Shown here piece by piece: positions 18,383 through 27,545 of a DNA stretch of 64,000 bases. This stretch comes from Verrucomicrobiales bacterium. GTDB lineage: Bacteria; Verrucomicrobiota; Verrucomicrobiia; Verrucomicrobiales; DEV007. Under the pieces are notes generated by a model. It worked only from the letters and a program-made list of their open reading frames with translations, ran no database searches and had not been told where the DNA came from. A program made the position numbers and the translations under genes. The DNA lies in the NCBI GenBank assembly GCA_021648365.1, contig JAKISY010000009.1, forward strand, positions 1-64,000, given 5' to 3'. Every line of letters begins with the position of its first letter. The first letter of the stretch is position 1.

Positions 18383-18410
18383 GATTCATAATGAATCACA
18401 TAGTGAATCA
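18383..18410. promoter_or_regulatory. Candidate VapBC operator
   Basis: GATTCAT-A-ATGAATC (18383-18397) is a perfect 7-bp inverted repeat, followed by another half-site TGAATCA at 18404-18410. The three half-sites lie 25-50 bases before the antitoxin ATG, where VapB-VapC complexes bind in characterised systems to repress their own promoter. Binding here is inferred. Confidence 0.6.
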
Positions 18411-18434
18411 TTACCGACCTCTAGATGCATAACC

Positions 18435-18692
18435 ATGGAAACAATCACCTTACGTAATATTAATCCCGAGTTAAAAAAGGCACTTATTGATAAAGCCGAG
18501 CGGGATTCAGCTAGCCTCAACAGTGTCGCGCTGCAGGCTTTGGGCGAAGCCTTTGGACTGCAGAACGGGCCGCGACGCAAGCGTAATCCCGAACTGGAAA
18601 AATTGGCGGGTACATGGAGTGAAAAGGATAAAGAGGAATTTGAAAAAAACACCTCCTCCTTCAACAAAGTTGACGATGACCTGTGGCTATGA
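18435..18692 (+). CDS. vapB: VapB-type antitoxin (ribbon-helix-helix)
   Basis: This 85-residue protein has an N-terminal ribbon-helix-helix DNA-binding fold: strand METITLRNINPELKKALIDKA, then a helix pair up to about residue 45 (SLNSVALQALGEAFG). A charged, flexible C-terminus (EEFEKNTSSFNKVDDDLWL) fits the part that wraps the toxin. It overlaps the PIN-domain gene by four bases (ATGA) and has an inverted-repeat operator upstream. The pair neutralises and autoregulates the toxin in known systems. Confidence 0.8.
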   Translation: METITLRNINPELKKALIDKAERDSASLNSVALQALGEAFGLQNGPRRKRNPELEKLAGTWSEKDKEEFEKNTSSFNKVDDDLWL

Positions 18693-19081
18693 AGCGTATT
18701 CTCATAGATACCAATGCCTACACAGCTTTCATGCTTGGGCAGAAAGATGTCGTGACAACATTAAGTTTTGCTCAAGAAATATTTATTTCTCCTACCGTCA
18801 TGGGAGAGCTGCTTGCAGGCTTCAAAAACGGCAGCCAAGAAAAGAAAAACAGAACTGAACTGGATGCATTTTTAGATATTCAAAATGTCACGGAAATCGA
18901 TATTAATTCTGAAACCGCGGAGTTTTATGCCGAGGTATATCGAGCTTTACGCAAAAAGGGTAAACCCATCCCGAGCAATGATCTCTGGATTGCTGCAAGT
19001 GCTTTGCAGCATGGGCTTGCCATTTGCACACTCGATGCGCACTTCAGCCTGATCGATGGTTTGCTGGTGGTGGGTTTATAA
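18689..19081 (+). CDS. vapC: VapC-type PIN-domain ribonuclease toxin
   Basis: This 130-residue PIN-domain protein carries the acidic metal-binding residues of the family: Asp in LIDTNAY near the start, Glu in MGELLAG at about residue 40, and Asp in NDLWIAASAL plus TLDAHF near the end. Most VapC toxins cleave tRNA or rRNA when free of VapB. The ATG at 18689 overlaps the antitoxin stop; a GTG at 18683 is an alternative start. Length and context are typical of VapBC, so the module should be intact. Confidence 0.85.
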   Translation: MKRILIDTNAYTAFMLGQKDVVTTLSFAQEIFISPTVMGELLAGFKNGSQEKKNRTELDAFLDIQNVTEIDINSETAEFYAEVYRALRKKGKPIPSNDLWIAASALQHGLAICTLDAHFSLIDGLLVVGL

Positions 19082-19528
19082 CCCCACCCCAATGGCACTT
19101 AGTGTCGTTATTCTACTTTGCCTCACACTACTCCCAAAAAATATTTCCAACCACTGATCGCTACAAATACCCCCCATTTCACACACAAGCTAGCTCACAG
19201 AATTTCAAATATTTCATTCAGATGAGTCTGCCTCTGTTTTCTCCCTTTCCTCCTGTTCAAATCCTTCATAGTTTGTAACTATTCAGGTCTTTTTCCGTTG
19301 AAACAATAAAAACGCAGCTATTCAGATCTGCAAAAACTGGGAATTACGTCCATCTGGAGGGGCAAGTTCCACCTTGCCTCGGTTCACCAATGTGCTTGCG
19401 AAGACACGCAGGAGCGTGCCCCTCCATTTGCCGTTCGTTGAAAAGACGATTTACTTATATTTTCCAAAAATGGCTAGGGCAGCTGAATAGTTACACCCGC
19501 CCCACCATTTACCTTTTATCCGCCTACT
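19082..19528. repeat. 447-base intergenic region with repeats
   Basis: No gene is supported here. A 30-base repeat (19231-19260) recurs at 35701-35730 with two mismatches. A 10-bp perfect inverted repeat, TGGAGGGGCA (19355-19364) with TGCCCCTCCA (19417-19426), bounds a 72-base element rich in short internal repeats. A GGCACTTAGT motif near 19095 also occurs in other gaps. Confidence 0.55.
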
Positions 19529-21706
19529 TTAAATCATCGTCGCGATCACCAAGGCAACCACAGACATCAGCTTGAGTAAGATGTTCAGCGACGGACCAGA
19601 GGTATCCTTAAAAGGATCCCCCACCGTATCACCCACCACCGACGCTTTATGAGCATCTGACCCTTTGATTAACTTAACCCCGTCGATCTCGACGCCCTCT
19701 TCGATCATCTTCTTAGCATTATCCCATGCTCCGCCCGCGTTGGACTGGAACAACGCCATCAGCACTCCCGTCACCGTCACCCCAACGAGCATGCCGCCGA
19801 GCATCTCTGCTCCACCGATGAAGCCAACCGCCACCGGAGCTACCACTGCCAACAGCCCCGGTTTGATCATTTGAGCAATCGCAGATTTGGTCGAAATCTC
19901 CACACATTTGCCATACTCAGCTTTGCCGTCTGCGGCATCAAAAATATCGCGATCTTGCTGTGACCAGTCTTCTTTTTCCTTGTCTTGATTTTTTTTCATC
20001 ACGTCCAAAGCAGCACGCAATTCGGGAATTTCACGAAACTGACGACGAACCTCGTCAATCATCGCCATCGCCGCACGCCCCACCGCCACCATCGACAAAG
20101 CCGAAAACAGGAACGGCAACATGCCACCAACAAACAACATCGCCACCACCTTCGGATCAGTGATCTCAATCGAAAGCTTAGCATCATTCGCCACCTCCCA
20201 AGAAGTCTTGAACGCCGCAAACAAAGCCAAGGCCGTCAAAGCCGCCGAGCCAATCGCAAAACCTTTACCAATCGCCGCCGTGGTATTTCCCACTGCATCT
20301 AATTTGTCCGTGCGCTGACGCACCTCTTTCGGCAATTCGCTCATCTCAGCAATGCCACCCGCATTATCAGAAATCGGTCCATAAGCATCCACCGCCAACT
20401 GAATCCCTAAGTTAGACAACATACCTACCGCAGCGATCGCGATACCGTAGAGACCTGCAAAATGATGTGCCGCCAGAATAGTCACCGCCAATATAATGAT
20501 TGGCAACGCCGTAGACATCATCCCCACTCCAAGTCCCGCAATGATGTTGGTCGCCGAACCCGTCATCGACTGTTTGACGATATCCAGCACCGGTTTTTTT
20601 CCCGTTCCCGTGTAATACTCCGTGATCATTCCGATCAACAACCCAGAACCCAGACCAAATAAGATCGCCACAAAAACTCCCATCGAAGTGTATTCTTTTC
20701 CATCAACCATCCACGAAGCCGGCAACACCTGTTTGACGATCACAAAAGCCGCGATTAGAAGGATCACCGCCGAGACAATCTCCCCAGTATTGAGCGCTTT
20801 ATGCGGACTACCACCACTCTTCACTTTGACAAAAAAGGTGCCTATGATCGATGTCACGATACCCGCTCCAGCTAACAACAAAGGCAGTATCACTGCGCCA
20901 AGCCCGTCCATCGAACCTGAAAACTCCGGCAACATCACAAACACCCCGCCCAAGACCATCGTCGCGATGATCGATCCCACATAGGACTCGAACAAATCCG
21001 CACCCATGCCAGCCACATCACCGACATTATCACCTACATTATCCGCAATCGTCGCCGGATTGAGCGGATGATCCTCAGGAATGCCCGCTTCCACCTTACC
21101 CACCAAATCTGCGCCCACGTCAGCCGCTTTGGTGTAAATCCCACCACCAACGCGTGCAAACAGAGCGATCGAAGATGCCCCAAAAGAAAATCCTGTGATG
21201 ATCGTCATCACCGAACTCAATTTTTCTGGATCATCAATGCCGATCGTCTTGCTGTAGATCAAAAACAAACCGCCCAGTCCAAGCAAACCCAAGCCCACCA
21301 CTCCCATGCCCATCACCGCGCCACCACCAAAAGCCACTTCAAGCGCTTTACCAAGACTCGTCCTCGCGGCATTGGTCGTCCGCACATTCGCTTTGGTCGC
21401 CACTTTCATGCCGATGTAACCAGCCAAAGCTGAGCAAAACGCCCCGACAATGAACGACAAGGCAACCAGTCGCTCTGCTCCCTGATTCATAAACGCGAGC
21501 AATACAGCCACGCACACCACAAAAATAGCTAGCACCTTATACTCAGCTTTCAGAAACGCCATCGCCCCCGTAGCGATGTGCTGGGAGATCCTTACCATTT
21601 TTTCAGTACCAGGATCCTGTTTGGCGACCCAAGTGGATTTCCAAAAAGTGTAAACTAAAGCGAGAATACCAAAAACAGGTATGATGAGGATGAGGGTTGA
21701 TATCAT
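19529..21706 (-). CDS. hppA: Ion-translocating membrane pyrophosphatase
   Basis: This 725-residue integral membrane protein of about 16 helices couples pyrophosphate hydrolysis to pumping H+ or Na+. The catalytic block [19 protein letters not shown] and the following [29 protein letters not shown] are intact, as is the late block [26 protein letters not shown]. The segment [11 protein letters not shown] has Ala where K+-independent enzymes have Lys, which indicates the K+-dependent subfamily; whether it pumps H+ or Na+ cannot be decided safely by eye. It is a single-gene unit with a long leader that can form a strong hairpin. Confidence 0.95.
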   Translation of the reverse strand: MISTLILIIPVFGILALVYTFWKSTWVAKQDPGTEKMVRISQHIATGAMAFLKAEYKVLAIFVVCVAVLLAFMNQGAERLVALSFIVGAFCSALAGYIGMKVATKANVRTTNAARTSLGKALEVAFGGGAVMGMGVVGLGLLGLGGLFLIYSKTIGIDDPEKLSSVMTIITGFSFGASSIALFARVGGGIYTKAADVGADLVGKVEAGIPEDHPLNPATIADNVGDNVGDVAGMGADLFESYVGSIIATMVLGGVFVMLPEFSGSMDGLGAVILPLLLAGAGIVTSIIGTFFVKVKSGGSPHKALNTGEIVSAVILLIAAFVIVKQVLPASWMVDGKEYTSMGVFVAILFGLGSGLLIGMITEYYTGTGKKPVLDIVKQSMTGSATNIIAGLGVGMMSTALPIIILAVTILAAHHFAGLYGIAIAAVGMLSNLGIQLAVDAYGPISDNAGGIAEMSELPKEVRQRTDKLDAVGNTTAAIGKGFAIGSAALTALALFAAFKTSWEVANDAKLSIEITDPKVVAMLFVGGMLPFLFSALSMVAVGRAAMAMIDEVRRQFREIPELRAALDVMKKNQDKEKEDWSQQDRDIFDAADGKAEYGKCVEISTKSAIAQMIKPGLLAVVAPVAVGFIGGAEMLGGMLVGVTVTGVLMALFQSNAGGAWDNAKKMIEEGVEIDGVKLIKGSDAHKASVVGDTVGDPFKDTSGPSLNILLKLMSVVALVIATMI

Positions 21707-21776
21707 TTTTTATAAGTTGGGAGTTGACAATTCACTGTCATTCATGAGCGAAAACACCTTTCCTGAAACTAAACAA

Positions 21777-21812
21777 CGTCCGCTTGCCTAAATCATCTCA
21801 GGCCAGCGAACG
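21777..21812 (-). promoter_or_regulatory. Strong hairpin in the hppA leader
   Basis: On the minus strand an outer 8-bp stem CGTTCGCT/AGCGGACG (one G-U pair) and an inner GCCT/AGGC stem, separated by a G-A mismatch, close a 10-base loop. It lies about 70 bases before the hppA ATG and is followed by a moderately T-rich stretch. It could be an attenuator or a leader structure; no known riboswitch consensus was recognised. Confidence 0.4.
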
Positions 21813-21997
21813 CGATACGTCTCCATGCTTTACTCTTGAAAGCACTAGAGCCTATACAAATCCCTTGTGCTGGCAATAACCAAATTAATTCTTTTTGAAA
21901 AAAATCGTATTTGATCGCTTTTGTTTTTACAGTTACGACACTTACTGTAAATTCAACCAATCCATCTACCCCAAAGCCTGCTTCTCTCTGCTACCGA

Positions 21998-22633
21998 ATG
22001 ACCATTTTTTCACATCAAAAACCAAAACAACGTTTCACTCAATCCTGGCTACTTTTAGGTTTACTGCTCTGGCTCACACTATTGCAGAACGCTGACGCTA
22101 AAAACTTCTCCACCGTCGTCATTGATGCTGGGCACGGAGGCAGTGACAAAGGTTCCAATTGGTATGGAGTTCACGAAAAAAAACTCACTCTCGATCTTGC
22201 TAAACGAGTGCAGCGAATATTGAAAAGCAAAGGAGTGCGCACCGTGATGACTCGCAGCACCGATACCTACGTCGCTTTAGACAAACGTGCTCAGATCGCT
22301 AATCGGCAGAAACACTTCATCTTTGTCAGCATCCACTTCAACGGACACAAAAACACCTCCTACAAAGGCATCGAGACCTTTTACTACCCTGGCTCCAGTA
22401 AAGGAAAAAAACTCGCTACCAAAATTCAATACGAATTAGGCAAACGCATCAAAACTAAAAACCGCGGCATCAAAAGCGCCCGGCTCAAAGTCCTGCGCCT
22501 CACCAGAGGCCCTGCCGCCTTAGTCGAATGTGGTTTTCTCTCCAACCGTTGGGAGAACAATCGCTGCAACGCCTCCTGGCTACGAGAAATCATCGCCGAA
22601 GAAATCGTGCAAGGCATCATGGCTTATCGCTGA
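21998..22633 (+). CDS. N-acetylmuramoyl-L-alanine amidase (Amidase_3)
   Basis: This 211-residue zinc amidase cleaves the bond between MurNAc and the stem peptide. The start at 21998 gives an N-terminal helix (SWLLLGLLLWLTLLQNADA) that is a signal peptide or anchor. Zinc ligands are visible as His in DAGHGG, Glu in VHEKKL and His in VSIHFNG, and the catalytic Glu is in LVECGFLSN. The catalytic domain covers essentially the whole mature protein; there is no AMIN or SPOR domain. It stands alone, divergent from hppA, and may act in cell separation or wall turnover. Confidence 0.85.
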   Translation: MTIFSHQKPKQRFTQSWLLLGLLLWLTLLQNADAKNFSTVVIDAGHGGSDKGSNWYGVHEKKLTLDLAKRVQRILKSKGVRTVMTRSTDTYVALDKRAQIANRQKHFIFVSIHFNGHKNTSYKGIETFYYPGSSKGKKLATKIQYELGKRIKTKNRGIKSARLKVLRLTRGPAALVECGFLSNRWENNRCNASWLREIIAEEIVQGIMAYR

Positions 22634-22753
22634 GGCATAGCTGATGCTGAGCCCCGATGTGACACGGGCATCGTGCTTATTTCCCTAGCTCATCACGCAA
22701 CCAAGCAGTAGAAAAACACTAAAGCTTTCGACATATTCCCCCTCTGTAGCAGC

Positions 22754-24118
22754 TCAATCATCGTTTGAGTCAAACCGCCTAAGGCACTCAATAAAGCCAG
22801 GCGCAAAATCTTGTGGACGTTTGTCCACCCACTGTCGCACCAGCTCCATCGGAAAATACGCTCCGCACTCGATCTCTCGACCATGAGTGCGAATCTTGCC
22901 AGACACCTCACAGCTGTAGAGTCTCACGAACTCCCAGCCCGTCTGCTCACAAGCTTCTATGCGTGCGATCTCTTGCAGCGCTTCTCCCCCATCCACCGAC
23001 CTCGCTTTTACCATCAACTCCTCATACAGCTCCCGCTGCGCCGCCGCTTCGTAGGTCTCACCTGCATCGAGATGCCCTGCCGCACTCGAGTCCCATTGCC
23101 CCGCATGACGATCTTTTAGTGCAGATCGTTTCTGTAGATACAAGTTACCCTTTTTATCCAACACAAAAATATGCACCGCTCGGTGACGCCAACCCTCGCT
23201 GTGCACCTCTGCGCGAGTTGCTTGCCGCAATACCTGATCCTGCTCATCCACCACATCAAAAATCTCAGCACTACTGTCCTCGGGTAAATCCAAAACAGGA
23301 TGATCATCCCGCGCATTGCACAGCTCCACCCACTGCGGTAAACTAAGTTCCTCGGCACGCGCACTGTCACTGCATTGCAAGCGTGATACTAAGCCCGACC
23401 ACTCTTCAGCTTTAAGTGATAAGTTCTTTTTCAGCAATTTACGCCGCTGAGCAAAACCGCGATTGGTGAGATCATCGAATAAACGCTTGCTGAAATAAGA
23501 CAGCTCGCCAGCCTGACGAGCCTGCAGCACCACGATCGACGAATCCACCTTCGGGCGTGGGTGAAAACATTCTGGTCCCGCCGTTCGCACCAGATCCACA
23601 TGCCACTCCGCTTGCACCCGCAAGCCAAGTTTGCCATACGCCTTGGTGCTAGGCACCGCCACCAGGCGCTCAGCCACCTCCTTCTGCAACATCAACACCG
23701 CACGCACCACCGGTGTCGGTTGTTCGAGAAAATTACGCATGATCGGTGTCGCCGCCGAATAGGGCAAATTGCCAATCAGCTTGATCGGTCCCTCCAAAAA
23801 CAAGGGGCGCTTGTCATAAGTGATCGCATCCGCATGAATCACCTCCACCTCCGACGAATCGACAAACTCCCCACGCAGAAATTCAGCTAAGCGACGATCT
23901 TTTTCGATCAAGATCAATTTGCGACAACGCCCCACCAAATGACGACTCAACGCCCCCGTGCCAGGACCAATCTCGACAATCACATCCTCTGGCTGCGGAT
24001 CCAGTTGATCCACAATCCATTTAGAGAACTCCTCATCGACTAAAAAGTTCTGCCCCAGTTCGCGACTCGGCACCACATCGATAGCTCTGAGTGTTTTTCG
24101 TAGTAGCTGATCGCTCAT
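22754..24118 (-). CDS. rsmA: RsmA/KsgA rRNA dimethyltransferase fused to a Nudix hydrolase
   Basis: This 454-residue protein has two domains in one uninterrupted frame. Residues 1 to about 265 are RsmA: LGQNFLVDE, the SAM loop EIGPGTGALS and the catalytic NLPY in GNLPYSAATPIM. This enzyme dimethylates two adenines near the 3' end of 16S rRNA. Residues about 275-454 are a Nudix domain resembling the IDI/YfcD group (EIFDVVDEQDQVL, HRAVHIFVLD). Its Nudix box, GHLDAGETYEAAAQRELYEE, has all metal-binding positions, although the usual Gly after the EE pair is replaced. The Nudix substrate is unknown. The gene overlaps bcp by four bases. Confidence 0.9.
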   Translation of the reverse strand: MSDQLLRKTLRAIDVVPSRELGQNFLVDEEFSKWIVDQLDPQPEDVIVEIGPGTGALSRHLVGRCRKLILIEKDRRLAEFLRGEFVDSSEVEVIHADAITYDKRPLFLEGPIKLIGNLPYSAATPIMRNFLEQPTPVVRAVLMLQKEVAERLVAVPSTKAYGKLGLRVQAEWHVDLVRTAGPECFHPRPKVDSSIVVLQARQAGELSYFSKRLFDDLTNRGFAQRRKLLKKNLSLKAEEWSGLVSRLQCSDSARAEELSLPQWVELCNARDDHPVLDLPEDSSAEIFDVVDEQDQVLRQATRAEVHSEGWRHRAVHIFVLDKKGNLYLQKRSALKDRHAGQWDSSAAGHLDAGETYEAAAQRELYEELMVKARSVDGGEALQEIARIEACEQTGWEFVRLYSCEVSGKIRTHGREIECGAYFPMELVRQWVDKRPQDFAPGFIECLRRFDSNDD

Positions 24119-24591
24119 GATAACACCGCCAACAATTGATCCAAATGCTCAAGCGGTTTCACTTTTCTGAAAACCTCCATCACCTTACCCTTTTCATCGA
24201 TCACAAAAGTCGTGCGCTCGGTTCCCATGTATTCTCGCCCATAGAGTTTTTTCTGCACCCACACACCATAGGCTTCAACGATCTCTTTCGATTCATCACT
24301 GATCAACGGAAACGGCAGCTCATATTTGTCGATGAATTTACGGTGACGTTTCACCGGATCAATACTCACCCCGAACACCTGTGCCAATGCCCCTATCTTT
24401 CCCCAAGAATCCCGCAAAGCACAAGCCTGCTTGGTGCAGCCTGGAGTATCATCCTTAGGATAAAAATACAGCACCACCTTGCGCCCACGCAAAGCTTTCA
24501 AGGATACCTGTACGCCATCCTCATACTCACCACCCACTACAGGCGCCTCAAATTCTGGAGCTTCATCGCCCACTTTAACTTGCTCAGTCAT
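24115..24591 (-). CDS. bcp: Thiol peroxidase of the BCP (PrxQ) type
   Basis: This 158-residue cytoplasmic peroxiredoxin reduces hydrogen and alkyl peroxides with electrons from thioredoxin. The peroxidatic cysteine is Cys52 in TPGCTKQ and the resolving cysteine is Cys57 five residues later, as in atypical 2-Cys PrxQ proteins. The start at 24591 matches the family N-terminus (QVKVGDEAPEFEAP); the frame could extend 17 residues but without family support. The stop overlaps the rsmA-Nudix ATG (ATGA), so the two are co-translated. Confidence 0.92.
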   Translation of the reverse strand: MTEQVKVGDEAPEFEAPVVGGEYEDGVQVSLKALRGRKVVLYFYPKDDTPGCTKQACALRDSWGKIGALAQVFGVSIDPVKRHRKFIDKYELPFPLISDESKEIVEAYGVWVQKKLYGREYMGTERTTFVIDEKGKVMEVFRKVKPLEHLDQLLAVLS

Positions 24592-24639
24592 TTTATGCAC
24601 TCTACTCTTATATGAAAAAGCTTCAGCAACTATATTCAC

Positions 24640-24690
24640 CACCTAATTCCAATGGCACTTAGTTAACTAAGTGCCATTGCACCTAATTCC
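24640..24690. repeat. 28-bp perfect palindrome between 11-bp direct repeats
   Basis: The arms AATGGCACTTAGTT and AACTAAGTGCCATT (24651-24678) are exactly complementary with no spacer. CACCTAATTCC flanks the palindrome at 24640-24650 and 24680-24690. It lies between the divergent bcp and pgsA genes. There is no T-run beside it, so a terminator is unlikely. Confidence 0.75.
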
Positions 24691-24756
24691 TAATTGCTTT
24701 CGGGTAATAACCTCCAGCTATCTCCACTTCGTTACGATTCTTAATTCTTAATTCAC

Positions 24757-25365
24757 ATGACCACCGCCAACAAAATCACCATCACCCGGATCGCCCTGAT
24801 TCCAGTGTTTGTGACCTTTGCCTTTTTGTATGGCGCTAGTGTGCAATCTGGAGACCCGCAAATCAACTGGCGCTATGCCGCCCTGATTACTTTTGCCATC
24901 GCAGCCCTCAGCGACGGACTCGATGGTTATGTCGCCCGCCACTACAATCAGATCAGCCGACTCGGCATCCTGCTCGATCCGCTCGCCGACAAAGCGCTGA
25001 TGCTCGCCGCCGTATTCACCCTGAGCTTTGCCCGCTGGCCAGTCAGCTTCCCCATCTGGTTCACCGCCTTTGTCTTCATCCGCGAGTTCATCATCCTCAA
25101 CGGCATCGCCATCCTGCATCGCATCAACGGCAAAGTCCCGATCAAACCACACTGGATCAGCAAATCCTGCACCGCCCTGCAAGTGACCGCCATCGTATGG
25201 CTGATGCTCGACTTTCGAAGTGACAGCGACCCGCCGATGTTCCTGCTCTACCTCGCCGGCTTTTTCACCGTGCTCTCAGCCCTGCATTATATCCTCGAAG
25301 GTGTTCGCCAGATCAAAGAACACGGCAAACCCTTGCCCGGTACCAATGCTGATGGTAGTTATTAA
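24757..25365 (+). CDS. pgsA: CDP-diacylglycerol-glycerol-3-phosphate 3-phosphatidyltransferase
   Basis: This 202-residue integral membrane enzyme makes phosphatidylglycerol phosphate, the first committed step to phosphatidylglycerol and cardiolipin. The CDP-alcohol phosphotransferase motif is complete: Asp53, Gly54 and Asp56-Gly57, then Ala60, Arg61, Gly70, Asp74 and Asp78 in DGLDGYVARHYN and RLGILLDPLADK. Several hydrophobic helices surround it. A two-unit heptamer repeat (ATTCTTA) abuts the ATG. The CE15 esterase gene follows after 21 bases. Confidence 0.88.
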   Translation: MTTANKITITRIALIPVFVTFAFLYGASVQSGDPQINWRYAALITFAIAALSDGLDGYVARHYNQISRLGILLDPLADKALMLAAVFTLSFARWPVSFPIWFTAFVFIREFIILNGIAILHRINGKVPIKPHWISKSCTALQVTAIVWLMLDFRSDSDPPMFLLYLAGFFTVLSALHYILEGVRQIKEHGKPLPGTNADGSY

Positions 25366-25386
25366 GCAAGTCACACACACCACTCC

Positions 25387-26709
25387 ATGAAAGCCCCACA
25401 CCAACTCCTTACTCACTCACCACTAAAGGCTTGCCTGATATTTTTACTATCAGCACTGTATATGAATCCGCTCTTCGCCATCCCCAAAGATGCCAATGTC
25501 GACGAAGCAAAAGTGCCCAAATTCACCCTGCCCGACCCGCTGACGATGACCGATGGCACGCCTGTGACCTCTTCTCACCAGTGGAGTGCTCGCCGTCGCG
25601 GTGAGATCCTCGACCTATTCAAAGAGCACGTTTATGGCCGTTCGCCAGATGGACTGCCTGCAGGTCTGTCGCATCAGGTCACTCAGACCATCCCCAACTT
25701 CCTCGACGGCAAAGCTACCCTCAAAGAAATCCGAGTCCTATTCAACGGCAAAAAAGACGGGCCCAAAATGCACATCTTATTGATCCTTCCCAATCATACC
25801 AAAAAACCAGCGCCAGCCTTTCTCGGACTTAACTTCAGCGGCAACCACAGCATCCACCCCGATTCACGTATCACCTTATCAAAATCCTGGATGCGCCCGA
25901 AAAAAGACGGCAGCGTCATCGATCACAAAGCTACCGAAAAAGCACGCGGAGCCAGTTCTAGCCGTTGGCCTGTGGAAACCATCATTGACCGAGGTTACGC
26001 CCTAGCCACCATCTATTACGGAGACATCGATCCTGACTTTGACGACGATTTCAAAAACGGCGTGCAACCACTCTTCTACCGTGAAGGACAAAAAAAACCC
26101 GCAGCCAATGAATGGGGCTCCATCGGCGCTTGGTCTTGGGGCTTGAGCCGCGCCCTCGACTACCTCGAAAGCGACCCAACCATCGATGCGAAAAAAGTGA
26201 GCGTGCTCGGCCACTCACGCCTCGGCAAAACCTCACTGTGGGCGGGCGCCCAGGACCAACGTTTTGCCATCGTCATCTCCAATGACTCAGGCTGTGGCGG
26301 TGCCGCCCTCAGTCGACGCCGTTTTGGAGAAAAAGTGAAACGCATCAATACCTCCTTCCCCCATTGGTTCAACGACCGATTCAATCAATACAATGACAAC
26401 GAAAATGCCCTGCCCATCGATCAACATCAACTCATCAGCCTGATCGCACCTCGCCCCGTTTACATCGCCAGCGCCTCCGAAGATCTCTGGGCCGATCCCA
26501 CAGGCGAGTTCCTCTCAGGCAAATACGCCGAACCCGTCTATGCGCTGTTTGGCAAAAAAGGACTCGGCTGTGATCAACCTCCAGCCGTCGATCACCCCGT
26601 CGGTGACTTCATTCGCTACCACCGGCGCAGCGGCAAACACGACCTCACCGCTTACGACTGGGCACAATACCTCGACTTTGCCGATCGTCATTTGATCAAA
26701 AATAAATAG
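25387..26709 (+). CDS. Secreted CE15-family glucuronoyl esterase
   Basis: This 440-residue alpha/beta hydrolase starts with a signal peptide (LKACLIFLLSALYMNPLFA). It carries the CE15 nucleophile motif GHSRLGK (Ser277), the NDSGCGGAALSRR block that follows it in this family, and the late histidine region ADRHLIKN or VDHPVGDF. CE15 enzymes cleave esters between 4-O-methylglucuronic acid on xylan and lignin, and marine members act on other uronic esters. Secretion and the neighbouring sulfatases and sialidase fit glycan breakdown. It is probably co-transcribed with pgsA, though the link is likely only positional. Confidence 0.85.
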   Translation: MKAPHQLLTHSPLKACLIFLLSALYMNPLFAIPKDANVDEAKVPKFTLPDPLTMTDGTPVTSSHQWSARRRGEILDLFKEHVYGRSPDGLPAGLSHQVTQTIPNFLDGKATLKEIRVLFNGKKDGPKMHILLILPNHTKKPAPAFLGLNFSGNHSIHPDSRITLSKSWMRPKKDGSVIDHKATEKARGASSSRWPVETIIDRGYALATIYYGDIDPDFDDDFKNGVQPLFYREGQKKPAANEWGSIGAWSWGLSRALDYLESDPTIDAKKVSVLGHSRLGKTSLWAGAQDQRFAIVISNDSGCGGAALSRRRFGEKVKRINTSFPHWFNDRFNQYNDNENALPIDQHQLISLIAPRPVYIASASEDLWADPTGEFLSGKYAEPVYALFGKKGLGCDQPPAVDHPVGDFIRYHRRSGKHDLTAYDWAQYLDFADRHLIKNK

Positions 26710-26762
26710 CCCCACGCAATTTAACTTCTTACTTCCCACCCCAACTTTAAGTCACACCTACC

Positions 26763-27299
26763 ATGCAAAGCACACTCATTATCACCATCATCGGACCCGA
26801 CCGCCCGGGACTAGTCGAAACCATCTCCAACACCGTCACCCAAAACGGAGGCAATTGGCTGCAAAGCCAGATGGCACATCTGGCAGGACAATTTGCCGGC
26901 ATCTTGCAAATTTCCGTAGCCACCGATACTGCTGAGCAACTCAGTAGTGCTCTCAACAAGCTCGAAAACAATGGGCTTTCCGTTTCCGTCGCCACTGGAA
27001 AAAAAGCAGATCTAGAGCAAATCGACCACAGCGGTTCACGCCTACTATTAGAAGTGATCGGCCAAGACCAACCCGGCATCGTTCGCAAAATCTCCGCAGT
27101 CATCGCCGCCCATTCAGGCAACGTCGAAGAGCTCAATACCAAACTCACCAGCGCCCCTTGGTCAGGCGAGACCCTCTTCCAAGCCAACGCCGTCCTCCAC
27201 CTCCCAGAAGGACAATGCCTAGATGACTTCCGCAGCGACCTCGAAGCGATCACCCAAGATCTCATGGTCGATCTAAGCCTAGTCCAGCAGGTCAAATAA
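26763..27299 (+). CDS. GcvR-like protein with two ACT domains
   Basis: This 178-residue protein is made of two ACT domains in tandem. The first is STLIITIIGPDRPGLVETIS at about residues 3-75 and the second is LLLEVIGQDQPGIVRKISA at about 95-170; both contain the family's DRPG/DQPG turn where effectors bind. Relatives include GcvR, the glycine-responsive partner that inactivates the activator GcvA. No DNA-binding domain is present, so it would act through a partner. No gcv gene is in the window. It starts 53 bases after the esterase gene. Confidence 0.75.
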   Translation: MQSTLIITIIGPDRPGLVETISNTVTQNGGNWLQSQMAHLAGQFAGILQISVATDTAEQLSSALNKLENNGLSVSVATGKKADLEQIDHSGSRLLLEVIGQDQPGIVRKISAVIAAHSGNVEELNTKLTSAPWSGETLFQANAVLHLPEGQCLDDFRSDLEAITQDLMVDLSLVQQVK

Positions 27300-27545
27300 A
27301 GCTCATTTTTGTGGAGTGCGCGCGGCTCGACGCCGCCTTTCCATAGCCTCAGAGAGCAGCCATCGGATGCCCATATCCCGATGCCATTGCGTCCCACATC
27401 TCCACCACTTCACTTCCCAATTCGTTATCAGCGAAGCGCTTATCGTTGTCGTAATCAATCCCAACGTATTCAACAACGAATACGATTTTCCAAAAAAAAC
27501 CTACCCTCAATGTGAAACAGCTTTCCAAGCTGTCTCCCATCCCCT
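27300..27545. repeat. Intergenic region with one hairpin repeat
   Basis: No gene is supported. ACAGCTT-TCC-AAGCTGT (27517-27533) is a 7-bp perfect inverted repeat with a three-base loop, preceded by TGTGAA much as the hairpin at 16677 is preceded by TGTGCA. GATGCCATTGCGTCCCAC near 27378 matches the context of the hairpins at 13250 and 13344 in reverse orientation. Confidence 0.55.

Noticed and set aside
21777..21812. Fluoride riboswitch upstream of the pyrophosphatase gene
   Set aside because: The known consensus (GGCGAUGG, then CUGAU and related blocks) is not present; only a hairpin can be supported.
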